Shown: positions 35,301-43,653 of the stretch, one piece after another
How the letters are laid out: each line of letters opens with the position of its first letter
Position numbering within the stretch: position 1 is the stretch's first letter
DNA from: Terrimonas ferruginea DSM 30193
GTDB taxonomy: Bacteria > Bacteroidota > Bacteroidia > Chitinophagales > Chitinophagaceae
NCBI RefSeq assembly: GCF_000425585.1
Contig: NZ_AUDS01000027.1
Coordinates: 16,917-80,916 of the forward strand
Reading direction: 5' to 3'
DNA: 64,000 nt
Program-made: the position numbers and the translations under genes
Notes under the pieces: generated by a model
Told to the model about the DNA's origin: nothing
Databases searched by the model: none
Seen by the model: the letters and a program-made list of their open reading frames with translations, nothing else

Positions 35301-36816
35301 TCTGGCTTTGCACCTGGATCACCCTGCCCTTTTCATCATAGATGCTGACGGTAGCGAGATAAACCGGCGTACCACTTTTCAATACTTTTACCTCACTCCA
35401 GGTCGCCATGCCTTTGGCATTGCTCGTTCTTTGCGTGGGTGTTACCGGAAATGGAAAGCTTGTAGATGCTGAAAGAAAATGGCTGTTCCAGGTGGTCAAG
35501 AACGTAGCCGATAAACCCGAAGGAAGACCAGCATAGTCATCATAATGCGTTCTCGTTAGTCTATCCCAACCGCTGCCGGGCGTGGAAGTGGCCGCAAAGG
35601 GATAGTCCGTCGAAGCCGCATTAGCCTGGCTTTGCTGCCAGCTTCTCGTCTGGTTGCTGGTCCACAGACCGGTTTGTACCGGGCGGTTCAAATAATCATA
35701 CAACGTCACCAACCATTGGTTGTTACTTCTGAGATTACCGTCTTGGGTAAGTACCAGCCGGTCTTTGTTATCGTACACCATGTACACCGGCTTAGCACCG
35801 GGCACTTGCTTGGCGATCATTCTGCCGCGTTCATCATAGGCGTAGCGGAAACATTGCTCTTCTAAAATGAGGTTGTTAAACGTGAGGCTATTGTCCACCA
35901 GGTCGATAAAACCCTGCGGTTGGATCACACCAGTCAGTCTGTTATGCTTGTCATAGATATAATAAGTACAGAGCCAGCCTGTATGCCCACTACCAGTCCC
36001 ATTATCTGCCGTGGCCGTTAACTGCACTTTTTTGAGTACCACCAGTCCGTCTTTATCCTTGTACTCGATCACCTGTTTACCGTGTTCGTCGGTCGTGATC
36101 GTTTTATAGAGTTCTCCTTCGGGATAGGTGCCCGGTGTAGTATAACCTGCGAAGTCACCGGAAACTGTTCCAAGGTTCCAGATCCTTACTGCATCGGTGG
36201 CAGTATTATGCACGTATGACGTTTGCACGCCTCTGGCCGCACCCACCCAATTATTACCTGCGGACATGCCTTTTAACGGACGGCTGAGTGGTGAGGCTTC
36301 AAATTCCGATTTCCCATAGTAATACGTCTCACCCTGTCCCGCGATCGGGTTCAGCGCGGCATTGCTGCTGCTATAAAAAGCATTTTGTTGTTCGAACGGG
36401 TTGCGCTTAAACAAACCATCGGTTACGCTGGTATTGCCACCCGTCGTATTAGCAGGCGCGGGTAAAAACTGGTATTGCTCGCGGCCGAGTTCATCATACA
36501 CCACCGTGCTGGTTAAGTCAGTGGCCGTTCCGCCCGTGATCAAGGACCCCTGTTTGATTACGGTCTGCACCGGCCTTCCCACGCCGTCCATGTATTGCGT
36601 GGCCATCCTTACATCCGTTAATGGCCGTGCAATGAGGTTGTCGGGGTTCGTCTCCGGGCCTACCGCATCCCAGGTGCGCACCCAGTTGATCTTGGAGCCT
36701 GCGGGATAGACGGCCGGTGCCTGCGCACGCGCGGTTGATCCAACTAAAATAGACAGGAAAAAGATATTTACTGCACGACACGGCAGTAAATGCAGCAACA
36801 GGTGACGCTTCGACAT
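32386..36816 (-). CDS. Full-length Rhs polymorphic toxin with HExxH C-terminal domain
   Basis: A 1476-residue exported protein. Signal peptide at 1-31 (ILVGSTARAQ). A DUF6443-like region follows (INWVRTWDAVGPETNPDNL, then ATQYMDGVGRPVQTVIKQ). YD/Rhs repeats fill about 250-900 (YDYLNRPVQTGLW, YDEKGRVIQVQSQ, YDAANRLLKG and more), which fold as a shell around the toxin. The core has HYYPFGLTMAGIS near 1165, NGKEEEREEFSDGSG near 1190 and the junction PYNYVANNPVKFIDMNG near 1245. The unique end carries HEGQH at 1406-1410 and EKNAMFKAR about 35 residues later, a gluzincin-like zinc site. No type IX tail is present. It overlaps its immunity gene by 8 bases. It is the only complete Rhs gene among four modules. 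Confidence 0.88.
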   Translation of the reverse strand: MSKRHLLLHLLPCRAVNIFFLSILVGSTARAQAPAVYPAGSKINWVRTWDAVGPETNPDNLIARPLTDVRMATQYMDGVGRPVQTVIKQGSLITGGTATDLTSTVVYDELGREQYQFLPAPANTTGGNTSVTDGLFKRNPFEQQNAFYSSSNAALNPIAGQGETYYYGKSEFEASPLSRPLKGMSAGNNWVGAARGVQTSYVHNTATDAVRIWNLGTVSGDFAGYTTPGTYPEGELYKTITTDEHGKQVIEYKDKDGLVVLKKVQLTATADNGTGSGHTGWLCTYYIYDKHNRLTGVIQPQGFIDLVDNSLTFNNLILEEQCFRYAYDERGRMIAKQVPGAKPVYMVYDNKDRLVLTQDGNLRSNNQWLVTLYDYLNRPVQTGLWTSNQTRSWQQSQANAASTDYPFAATSTPGSGWDRLTRTHYDDYAGLPSGLSATFLTTWNSHFLSASTSFPFPVTPTQRTSNAKGMATWSEVKVLKSGTPVYLATVSIYDEKGRVIQVQSQNITGSIDVATTQYSWSGQPLITIQKLATPSQATTTVTKTTYDDLGRAIKVEKKTGTSDVTLPSNFKVLSEMSYDALGQLKEKKLGRKNSTDPLETLTYDYNIRGWMLGANRAYARDAATDHYFGFDLGYDKTSNNLIGGQSYTNAQYNGNITGMVWKSAGDQEKRKYDFGYDAANRLLKGNFTQYTGSSFNTTAGIDFSMQMGNGTDATTAYDANGNILGMSQKGLKGLTSGWIDQLSYTYYTGTNKLKNVVDASNDPATKLGDFRASQAYLTSLGGSKTNSATDYNYDDNGNLQYDKNKDIASIAYNHLNLPQTITVTNKGTISYVYDAAGSKLQKITDETTATVVHDENIYSPERIVTTTTYIGGNVYESKAYPNNSTLQTALGYENKLQFLGNEEGRTRYVAAEGTNPARLEYDYMIKDHLGNVRVLITEEQKSNAYPAATMETAETTIEEQLYAGLPETRADLPAGYPTDAYTNPNDKVAKVGGASNSKIGPSIILKVMAGDKFNLRVSSWYKTGGTTPTIPLTPLTDVLASALAASVGGLSTVHGNITPGDLSGSGILTPSAADFLTEQQSMVSGRPKAYVNWLLLDERFNYVAGSSGAQQVGTNEEFKLHELTNLPISKSGYLYVSVNNETANVPVYFDNLQVTHVRGPLLEETHYYPFGLTMAGISHKAVGELKNRFKYNGKEEEREEFSDGSGLEWTDYGARMYDNQVGRWHLIDPLAEKYILLTPYNYVANNPVKFIDMNGNEIGNPNDPATKRIQQAMQTTDAGRKHWANMEKSDRKFYFGFAKEYGTSSEQAMSIFLKKSGGVGATLTKSDHHKALKGEEVDPLSGYTFNTKTGLFDKNSEWNETYITVDFDKLMEDAKTLAELNRQTTNIPESVFSDFFDLQLVEVVSHEGQHGLQNNSDYEFSKKDPKTGQYGRGEEKPYMQRNHEKNAMFKARQIYNALVEKLNKTKKYGLNTLEND

Positions 36817-36897
36817 ACGATGGAGGTTGGTTGGGACGACATGATCAGCGATGGCTTAAATCGATGATCATATTGTTGGCTCGGCTACAAACCTCGG

Positions 36898-36945
36898 GGA
36901 AAAAGTCAAAATTAAAAAGTCAAAAGTCAAAAAAGGGGGAGATGG
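36898..36945. repeat. AAAAGTCAAAATT-type word repeat
   Basis: AAAAAGTCAAAATTAAAAAG and AGTCAAAAGTCAAAAAAGG upstream of the Rhs gene; the same words occur at 43420, 44200 and 59394. Confidence 0.5.
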
Positions 36946-36997
36946 TCAATCGGTAAATTCTTCATTCCTCTGCGCGAAAAATTCAAATCATATCAAA

Positions 36998-37360
36998 TCA
37001 ACCTCTCGCCCACTTAATCGCCTCCTGCACCTGGCCGGGACCAAAGCCCCGCAGTTCAGCAGGAATAGCTTCACGAAACATTTCCAGTAAGCGGTTGACA
37101 CGCTCCGAATCAGTGACGATCGCGATGTGGCGCCACTTACCCATTTTTGCTAATTTGGTCATCGCCGCCGGCCACCATTCACCGGCACTGAAACGACCCG
37201 GCATGGTATCCACCACCGCCAGACAGTTCAACGCTCCAGTCTGATCCAATTGCTTTTGCATCGCCGGCAGGACCACCTGCTCGTATTCCTCCCGGCTCAC
37301 TTCATGCGTAGCAATTATACCCAGCAGATCGGGCGGCAGATTGGATATCAGGGAAATCAT
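36998..37360 (-). CDS. SpoIIAA-like (STAS/SEC14-type) protein
   Basis: A 120-residue soluble protein that fits the SpoIIAA-like family (DUF3478): GIIATHEVSREEYEQVVLPA near the start, LNCLAVVDTMPGRFSAGEWW in the middle, KWRHIAIVTDSERVNRLLEM and the end AELRGFGPGQVQEAIKWA. The fold resembles anti-sigma-factor antagonists and lipid-binding SEC14 domains, but the biochemical role is unknown. It stands alone upstream of the Rhs gene; no reason to link it to the toxin island. Confidence 0.75.
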   Translation of the reverse strand: MISLISNLPPDLLGIIATHEVSREEYEQVVLPAMQKQLDQTGALNCLAVVDTMPGRFSAGEWWPAAMTKLAKMGKWRHIAIVTDSERVNRLLEMFREAIPAELRGFGPGQVQEAIKWARG

Positions 37361-37424
37361 GCAATCTGTTTAGCTTAATGCTTCAAATTACCTGCCAAGT
37401 ACCATATAAAAGTTAAAAGGGAGG

Positions 37425-37482
37425 CTGCAGGGGTTTTCACGCAAAGCCGCAAAAGGAGCAAAGGCGCAAAGCGTTACCGACA
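37425..37482. repeat. TTTTCACGCAAAGCCGC / GGCGCAAAG word repeat
   Basis: Contains TTTTCACGCAAAGCCGC and AGCAAAGGCGCAAAGCG. The same words occur at 21268, 44280 and 59424 in various orientations. Confidence 0.5.
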
Positions 37483-37525
37483 ACTTATCATTGGATACTG
37501 TAACGGCTGTTTAGCCCTATGCCTT

Positions 37526-39268
37526 CTACCTTCCGCCTTTCTTCCTTTTCTGCTTTGTATAAATCGTTTTCGCCTGCTGTACAAGGCTCAGAAACGCCCT
37601 TTGCGACGGATCATTCACATCTGTATTTTTTTCCGAATAACTTACCACTTCATCCCATTTCATATTGCGTGTATACATCGATCCCCGCAACAGGGAACCA
37701 AACATCACCACACCCGCAGCAAAACGATCTTCAGGCGAAGGAGAAGCCTCCCCGCAACAATCCACCCATTCTTTCCTCACCGTCACTGTTCCCCCAGAGG
37801 GACGATAGTCCAATATAAACTTTGCCAATCCCTCCATACTGCCATGCTGCTCCACCGGCGCTATTTCAAACACCGCCACCATCGAATGACCCGACCCCAC
37901 CTCTCCTCCTTCCACTATCGAAAACGTATCACATACCGCCGTCATCTTGTTGTCAAATCCGATCAACCGGTATTCGCGTACTTTCTTTTCGTTGAATTGC
38001 ACACTCATGTATACATCGTCTGCCACCGCATATAAGGTCTGCGTAAATTCTGTCATCAACACTTTCTCCGCTTCCTGGAAGTTATCGAGATAAGCAAAGT
38101 TGCCATTTCCCTTCCGCGCCAGCATCTGAATTTTTGAGTCTTTATAATTCCCCATTCCCACACCCAGACAAGTAAGATATATCCCCGATTCGCGATGCGA
38201 AGAGATCAGTTCGTCTAACTCCGTTTCTGTTTTTACACCAACATTAAAATCTCCATCGGTCGCCAGTATTACACGATTGTTTCCTTTTTCGATAAAGTGT
38301 GTTTTGGCTACCTGGTAAGCCAGTTGTATACCTGATTCGCCCGGTGTCGATCCACCCGGCACCAGTTCATCGATCACCTGGTTGATTTTGTCTTTTTCTC
38401 CTCCGCTTGTTGTTGGCAACATGATCCCTGTTGCCCCACCATATACCACTATCGATACAGAGTCTTTGTCCCGCAGGTTACTTACCAGCATCCGGAAAGC
38501 CGATTGCAGCAAAGGCAAACGATTCGGCATGTCCATCGAAGCAGATACGTCTATTAAAAACACGAGGTGACTTGGCGGTAATGTATCCAGGTTCATACGC
38601 CGCGCCGATAGTCCCACATATAATAGCCTGTTCTGGTTGTTCCAGGGGCAGGGACCTATGGAAGGCCTAACGGCAAATAGCTCACCAGGTGGCGGATCGG
38701 CATGACCGAGATTGAAGTAGTTGAGCATTTCCTCGATACGCACCGCATCAGGAGGCACAATGGATCCGGTATGAATGAAACGACGGATATTGCTGTAAGA
38801 GGCTTTGTCTACGTTGGGAGAAAATCCTGTGTTGGGGTAGCGCGCAGCACTGATGAAGCGGTTTTCCAACAGATTCTCATAGGTTTCCTGCCCGGCAAAC
38901 CACCGGCGCTGCTCTTCTCTTCCCAATCCTTTGGTAATCGACGATAGTTTATCGCGCCGGCGAGAACCGGCATTCGCTGGCAACGCTTTCAGACGGATCG
39001 TATTGAAGATGGAAGCGTTCAGCAAATAACGCACTTCACCAAAGCCGGAAAGTTTTACGGAAAATGAATCATTGGTTTGATTGGAGATGATGCCGAACGT
39101 GCCGGTGCTGCCGGTGGTAAATGCATAACCGGTGCGAAGCTGTAACAGCGTCACATTCCGCAGCGCATTCCCATTCTCATCTTTTACTTCTCCACGAATG
39201 TAATGCGACTGGCCATGAACTTTCGCAAACAGCAAAAGCAGCAGCAATATTTGGCAAGTAATTCTCAA
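37526..39268 (-). CDS. Secreted von Willebrand factor A protein (YfbK-like) with carboxypeptidase-regulatory domain
   Basis: A 580-residue protein with a signal peptide ending KVHGQ. Residues about 22-90 are a CarboxypepD_reg-like beta-sandwich (IRGEVKDENGNALRNVTLLQ). The YfbK-type N-terminal VWA extension follows (NTGFSPNVDKASYSNIRRFI, then PDAVRIEEMLNYFN). The VWA domain has the MIDAS motif DVSASM near residue 240 and ATDGDFNVG. A C-terminal DUF3520-like part ends with RAFLSLVQQAKTIY. It probably binds partner proteins through a metal ion at the cell surface. It overlaps no neighbour and has repeats downstream. Confidence 0.88.
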   Translation of the reverse strand: MRITCQILLLLLLFAKVHGQSHYIRGEVKDENGNALRNVTLLQLRTGYAFTTGSTGTFGIISNQTNDSFSVKLSGFGEVRYLLNASIFNTIRLKALPANAGSRRRDKLSSITKGLGREEQRRWFAGQETYENLLENRFISAARYPNTGFSPNVDKASYSNIRRFIHTGSIVPPDAVRIEEMLNYFNLGHADPPPGELFAVRPSIGPCPWNNQNRLLYVGLSARRMNLDTLPPSHLVFLIDVSASMDMPNRLPLLQSAFRMLVSNLRDKDSVSIVVYGGATGIMLPTTSGGEKDKINQVIDELVPGGSTPGESGIQLAYQVAKTHFIEKGNNRVILATDGDFNVGVKTETELDELISSHRESGIYLTCLGVGMGNYKDSKIQMLARKGNGNFAYLDNFQEAEKVLMTEFTQTLYAVADDVYMSVQFNEKKVREYRLIGFDNKMTAVCDTFSIVEGGEVGSGHSMVAVFEIAPVEQHGSMEGLAKFILDYRPSGGTVTVRKEWVDCCGEASPSPEDRFAAGVVMFGSLLRGSMYTRNMKWDEVVSYSEKNTDVNDPSQRAFLSLVQQAKTIYTKQKRKKGGR

Positions 39269-39379
39269 CGAAACATACAGTTGGCTTGCGTGACAGTTCG
39301 GTAAATGGAGGCAACCGCTTCACTAACTTACCACTATATATTGAGAATTAAGAGACGCCAACGGATTTTAACAGTAAGC

Positions 39380-39916
39380 TCAACCCGCGAGTTGATAGAT
39401 CTCTTTCAGGTTGCGCCCCAGTCCATCGTAGTCCAGGCCATATCCTACCACAAATTTGTTGGGGATGTCAAAGCCTACATAGTCGAGGGTGAGCGGGTAA
39501 GTAGTAGCTTCCGATTTGTGCAGCAGCGTGGCAATGCGCATGGAAGCAGGTTGCTGATGTTCTAGCTTTGGCAGGAAATCGTGCAAGGTTTTGCCGGTGT
39601 CAACAATGTCTTCAACGATAATCACATCTTTACCAAAGATATCATCGTCGAGACCGATAGAAGTGACCACATTACCCGAAGACTTCATGCCTTTATAGGA
39701 AGCGAGTTTGATAAAACAGATCTCCGCATCGATGGTCAGTTGCTTAAAGAGGTCGGAGGCAAACATGAACGAGCCATTCAACACGGCAATGAAGAACGGA
39801 CGTTTACCGGCATAATCCCGGTTAATGGAAGCGGCCAGTTCGCCAATGCGTTCCTGGATCGTTGCTTCAGAAAGGTAAATGTCAAATGATTTATCGTGTA
39901 CCTTGATGGCCCCCAT
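39380..39916 (-). CDS. hpt: Hypoxanthine phosphoribosyltransferase
   Basis: A 178-residue purine-salvage enzyme that couples hypoxanthine or guanine to phosphoribosyl pyrophosphate. The PRPP-binding loop is VIIVEDIVDTGKTL near residue 92; FIAVLNGSFMFASDLF and FDIPNKFVVGYGLDYDGLGR are further family marks. It starts 5 bases behind the stop codon of the glucosaminidase gene, so both belong to one leftward operon. Confidence 0.95.
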   Translation of the reverse strand: MGAIKVHDKSFDIYLSEATIQERIGELAASINRDYAGKRPFFIAVLNGSFMFASDLFKQLTIDAEICFIKLASYKGMKSSGNVVTSIGLDDDIFGKDVIIVEDIVDTGKTLHDFLPKLEHQQPASMRIATLLHKSEATTYPLTLDYVGFDIPNKFVVGYGLDYDGLGRNLKEIYQLAG

Positions 39917-39921
39917 AGCAG

Positions 39922-41118
39922 TTATTTATAGATTTTGAGTGTTTGTCCTGGTTTAAGCACGGCAACCAACTGATTCCATTCGGTAATGGATTCGGCCGGT
40001 ACCTGGTATTTACGGGAAATGGAATAGAGGGTTTCTTTCGGCTGCACCACGTGCGTTACATAGGCGGCGGAAGCTTTCACCGGTGCTACCTGGGCAGCAG
40101 GTAATTGCTCGCCGGTTGTTGCCGCCAGCTTTGGTTTGGCTGGTGCTTTCTTTTTCAGGTAAAGTGTTTCGCCAGCAGCAGGGTCCTGTTCTTCAGTAAG
40201 GTGATTGTATTCGAGCAGGCTTTCGAGGCGAATGCCTTCTTCCTGCGCAATATCGTAGATCGTTTCGCCGGGCTGCACAAGATGAAAATCCGTAGCGCCT
40301 GTTTTGCGTTTGCGCTGCAGGAAAAGCAGTTGATCAAAAGCCACTTCTTCTTCTTCGGGCATATCGTCGTTGAATTCAAACAAACGCTTCAGCGGAATAT
40401 TGTATTGCTGCGCAATGGCGAGGAAGGAAGTGCCTTTGCGGGCGAAGACAACTTTGGTATCGTTGATTCGGAATTCTCCGTCAGGATATGTTTTTTCCGG
40501 TGCAGGTGGCGCGATCATTTCTTCGCGTTGCACCGCGGCCACAACAGGCAGCTCATTGGCGGGTATCTCTCTTTTTGCCACCATGATATCACCTGCGGGT
40601 TTCTTACCCAGGGCAATCAGTGTATAGTCCTGCAGGTTATAATCTTCGATCAGTTTAATGATGATCACCGGGTATTTGGGATTGGTGGCATAGCCTGCCT
40701 TTTTCAGTCCATATGCCCAGCTTTTATAATCTTCGGGGTCGAGTGCAAACAGCGATGCATAACGCTGATTGCCGCGCAGAAAATCGGAATGATCTTTATA
40801 CGAGTCTTCCGCTCTTACATATTTACGGAAGCATTCACCGCGCGCATCATCGTCGTGCGACACCGATTCACCTTTCCAGGTAGACTTGCACTTGATACCA
40901 AAATGGTTGTTGGATTTGTTGACGAGGACACTGGTGCCCGCCATCGTTTCGTGAATGCCCTGCGCCAGCTTGATAGACGCCGGTACGCCGGTACGCTGCA
41001 TTTCAGCGATGGCCAGTTCACGATAAGTTTCGATATACGTTTGAATAATGTTCTTGTCCTGCGCCTGTACAGCCGTTGAAGCAACGAGCAAACACAGGCA
41101 GATCAAAATACGGCGCAT
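39922..41118 (-). CDS. Secreted N-acetylglucosaminidase with LysM repeats
   Basis: A 398-residue peptidoglycan hydrolase with a signal peptide (ICLCLLVASTAVQAQ). The glucosaminidase domain (about 25-165) has IKLAQGIHETMAGTSVL with the expected catalytic glutamate and SNNHFGIKCKS. Three LysM-type repeats follow: a weak one (GTSFLAIAQQYNIPL), then HLVQPGETIYDIAQEEG and the terminal HVVQPKETLYSISRKYQV, which bind glycan chains. Start at ATG 41118, three codons inside the open frame, directly before MRRILI. It lies 18 bases behind the O-methyltransferase gene. Confidence 0.92.
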   Translation of the reverse strand: MRRILICLCLLVASTAVQAQDKNIIQTYIETYRELAIAEMQRTGVPASIKLAQGIHETMAGTSVLVNKSNNHFGIKCKSTWKGESVSHDDDARGECFRKYVRAEDSYKDHSDFLRGNQRYASLFALDPEDYKSWAYGLKKAGYATNPKYPVIIIKLIEDYNLQDYTLIALGKKPAGDIMVAKREIPANELPVVAAVQREEMIAPPAPEKTYPDGEFRINDTKVVFARKGTSFLAIAQQYNIPLKRLFEFNDDMPEEEEVAFDQLLFLQRKRKTGATDFHLVQPGETIYDIAQEEGIRLESLLEYNHLTEEQDPAAGETLYLKKKAPAKPKLAATTGEQLPAAQVAPVKASAAYVTHVVQPKETLYSISRKYQVPAESITEWNQLVAVLKPGQTLKIYK

Positions 41119-41136
41119 GGTTATCATCGGTATTCG

Positions 41137-41775
41137 TTACAGTTTCCGGATCAGATACAGTCCGTCCCGGATAGTTAATGCTACTTTGTCTATATCCGCG
41201 CGTGACCGGATATAGTCGTTAAACGTTCGGATGGCCCTGGCGCTTTTGCCGGAGGGCTCTTCCTTTAACGCTTCTCCGTGAAAAAAAATATTATCTGCTA
41301 AAATAAATCCGTTTTGCCGAACTGCCGGCAAAACGAGGTTAAAATATTCTACATAGCCGGTTTTATCTGCATCGATAAAAACCAGGTCCCAGGTTTCGTT
41401 GAGGGTGGGAATGATCTCAGCTGCCGCTCCCTGGTGGCTTATGATCTTTGATCCGTAAAGCGAGCGGTCGAAAAAATGGCGCGCCAGTTGGGCGTCGGCC
41501 TCGCGTAATTCAATGGTATGCAATACACCATCGGGCACCAGACCTGAAGCCAGGCAAAGCGCGCTGTACCCGGTAAAGGTGCCAATCTCCAGGATGCGTC
41601 TCGGTTGTAAGAGATGGCTGATCATCTGCAGCAGCTTACCCTGCACGTGGCCGCTGAGCATATGCGGCTCGCGGTGATGCTGCGAAGTGAACACCGAAAT
41701 TTCCTCCAGCAGTGCCTCTTCAGGACTGCTGAGTGCCGCGGCGTATGATTCCACATCAGGGTGTATCAGCTCCAT
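41137..41775 (-). CDS. O-methyltransferase (caffeoyl-CoA type, class I SAM)
   Basis: A 212-residue SAM-dependent O-methyltransferase. Motif I is RILEIGTFTGYSALCLASGL, then LHTIELREADAQLARHFF, the metal-binding DLVFIDADKTGYVEYF, and the end NGFILADNIFFHGEAL. The substrate is unknown; members of this family also methylate hydroxyuridine in tRNA (TrmR) or small catechols. I use ATG 41775, as the upstream codon at 41802 adds nine foreign residues. Part of the leftward cluster with the symporter upstream and the glucosaminidase downstream. Confidence 0.88.
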   Translation of the reverse strand: MELIHPDVESYAAALSSPEEALLEEISVFTSQHHREPHMLSGHVQGKLLQMISHLLQPRRILEIGTFTGYSALCLASGLVPDGVLHTIELREADAQLARHFFDRSLYGSKIISHQGAAAEIIPTLNETWDLVFIDADKTGYVEYFNLVLPAVRQNGFILADNIFFHGEALKEEPSGKSARAIRTFNDYIRSRADIDKVALTIRDGLYLIRKL

Positions 41776-41828
41776 AGGTACAAAGATACACCCTTTTTCC
41801 AAAGACGGTTTCTATAATCCGTTCAGCC

Positions 41829-43409
41829 TCAGGCTGGCACTACGGTTGCCTGGGGATCGCGGCCGGGCTTTTCGGAAAGCAGCAGCAGCCCAAGGAAAGT
41901 GAGCAGACCATTGATGATCAGCAGCTCGATACCGATCTGGTAACCGCCGAAAAGATCTTTGGCATATTTCGCCAGGAAATAAGAAAGCACCGGCGCAACC
42001 AGGCACACGATCGTAATCGAAAAACTGTCGCGGATACGGCGTTTGGTCAGAATGCCAAGCGAGAACAGGCCCAGCAGGGGTCCGTACGTATAACCCGCCA
42101 GGTCAAGAATGATATCGATAATACTATTGTTATTGAGCCAATAGAAGACCAGGATACATAGCAGGAACACGATGGCAAACGAGAAGTGTACGCTTAACCT
42201 CACTTTCTTCTTGCCCTTCTCATCAAGATCATCCCGCTCTTTCAATCCGAGGATGTCGATACAGAAAGAAGACGTCAGTGCCGTCAGGGCTCCGTCTGCA
42301 CTGGGGAACAAGGCGGAGATCAGGGCAATGATAAAGATGATGGAAATCGCCGGCGGCAGGAAGTTCATCGCAATGGAAGGGAACATTTTATCGCCGATTA
42401 CATTGAGCTGTTCGCCCGGAATCTTCGGATGATCGATCAGTAACTGTTTGCCTACCACCTGGCCGTTAACCAGCACATCCTGGTATTCGCCGCCTTTTGA
42501 AAGTGCAAACATATAAAGCAAACCGCCCAGCATCAGGAAGAGGAACAATACGCCGGTCATTACCACTGCCATGGTCATTACGTTTTTCTGTGAGTCGCCC
42601 AGTTTTTTAACGCTGATGTTTTTCTGCATCATTTCCTGGTCAAGTCCCGTCATGGCGATCGTGATAAAAGCTCCTCCCAATATCTGTTTTAAGAAAAACC
42701 CTTTACTGTTGACATCAAAGTTGAAAATATTGAGGTAACCGCGGTCGTGCATCTGGCTGAGTGCTTCGCCGCCGCTGATATTGAGATTGCTGAGAATGTA
42801 GATCACACACACAATGAGACCTGTCACCATCAACGTGGTTTGTAAGGTGTCGGTATAAACGATGGTACGTACACCGCCTTCAAAAGTATACAGCAGGATC
42901 ATCAGCAGGATGAAGGACGCCGTTACCACAAACGGCACGCCCATGCGATCCAGGATGAACAACTGAAGAATGTTAATCACCAGGTAAAGTCTGGCGGTGG
43001 CTCCCACAGTACGGCTGATGATGAAGAAAAGCGCGCCGGTCTTGTAAGCAATGTTACCAAACCGCTGCTTCAGGTAATTATAAATGGAAGTCAGGTTGAG
43101 TTTGTAATAAAGAGGCAATAAAACAAAGGCGATCACGGCGTAGCCGATCAGGTAGCCGATAGCTACCTGCATATAGGCAAACCCTTTGAACCCTCCTCCG
43201 GCAATATCTCCCACCCCGCCGGGTACGCTCACGAAAGTTACACCGGACAAGGAAGTGCCGATCATGCCGAAGGCCACCAGCATCCAGTTGCTGTTTTTAT
43301 TACCGATGAAGAACGTATCGTTATTGGAATTGCGCGAAGTGATCCAGGCGACGACGAGCAGCAAAGCGAAGTAGCCGATAACGAAGGAAAACAGAAGGCC
43401 TGCAGACAT
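41829..43409 (-). CDS. Sodium:solute symporter
   Basis: A 526-residue integral membrane protein of the SSS (SLC5) family with about 13 membrane helices. Visible marks are GTSLSGVTFVSVPG near residue 52, the family stretch GGVRTIVYTDTLQTTLMV near 175 and ALFPSADGALTALTSSFCID near 375. It drives uptake of a solute with sodium ions; the solute cannot be read. First gene of the leftward group symporter, O-methyltransferase, glucosaminidase, hpt. Confidence 0.93.
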   Translation of the reverse strand: MSAGLLFSFVIGYFALLLVVAWITSRNSNNDTFFIGNKNSNWMLVAFGMIGTSLSGVTFVSVPGGVGDIAGGGFKGFAYMQVAIGYLIGYAVIAFVLLPLYYKLNLTSIYNYLKQRFGNIAYKTGALFFIISRTVGATARLYLVINILQLFILDRMGVPFVVTASFILLMILLYTFEGGVRTIVYTDTLQTTLMVTGLIVCVIYILSNLNISGGEALSQMHDRGYLNIFNFDVNSKGFFLKQILGGAFITIAMTGLDQEMMQKNISVKKLGDSQKNVMTMAVVMTGVLFLFLMLGGLLYMFALSKGGEYQDVLVNGQVVGKQLLIDHPKIPGEQLNVIGDKMFPSIAMNFLPPAISIIFIIALISALFPSADGALTALTSSFCIDILGLKERDDLDEKGKKKVRLSVHFSFAIVFLLCILVFYWLNNNSIIDIILDLAGYTYGPLLGLFSLGILTKRRIRDSFSITIVCLVAPVLSYFLAKYAKDLFGGYQIGIELLIINGLLTFLGLLLLSEKPGRDPQATVVPA

Positions 43410-43411
43410 GT

Positions 43412-43570
43412 GGTAAAAATTAAAAAGTCAAAATTCAAAAGTCAATCCCGAAGTCTCGGGAGTGAATTGTCAATTGGCAATTGTGAATGAGTCAATAAGT
43501 GAATGGTCAATCGTCAATCGTGAATATTTCCTGGTTCTTGTATACCCGAACCATAGCCAAAACTTATGAC
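43412..43570. repeat. Intergenic word repeats with a 16-bp hairpin element
   Basis: AAAAAGTCAAAATTCAAAAG words, the element TCCCGA-AGTC-TCGGGA at 43446-43461, GTCAATTGGCAATTGTG, GTCAATCGTCAATCGTG, and TGGTTCTTGTATACCCGAACCA at 43532-43553, a degenerate cousin of the palindrome at 45258. No gene seen. Confidence 0.55.
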
Positions 43571-43653
43571 CTATTACTCAACTTCCTCTCAATTGAATTT
43601 TTGAAGATAAATAAATTTGTATTCCCTTTGCTGCAAATATATAATTGTCACTC

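Noticed and set aside
26300..36900. Transposase or integrase as the carrier of the Rhs island
   Set aside because: No such gene, no terminal repeats and no tRNA next to the island were seen; the hairpin elements inside it are too short to be carriers.
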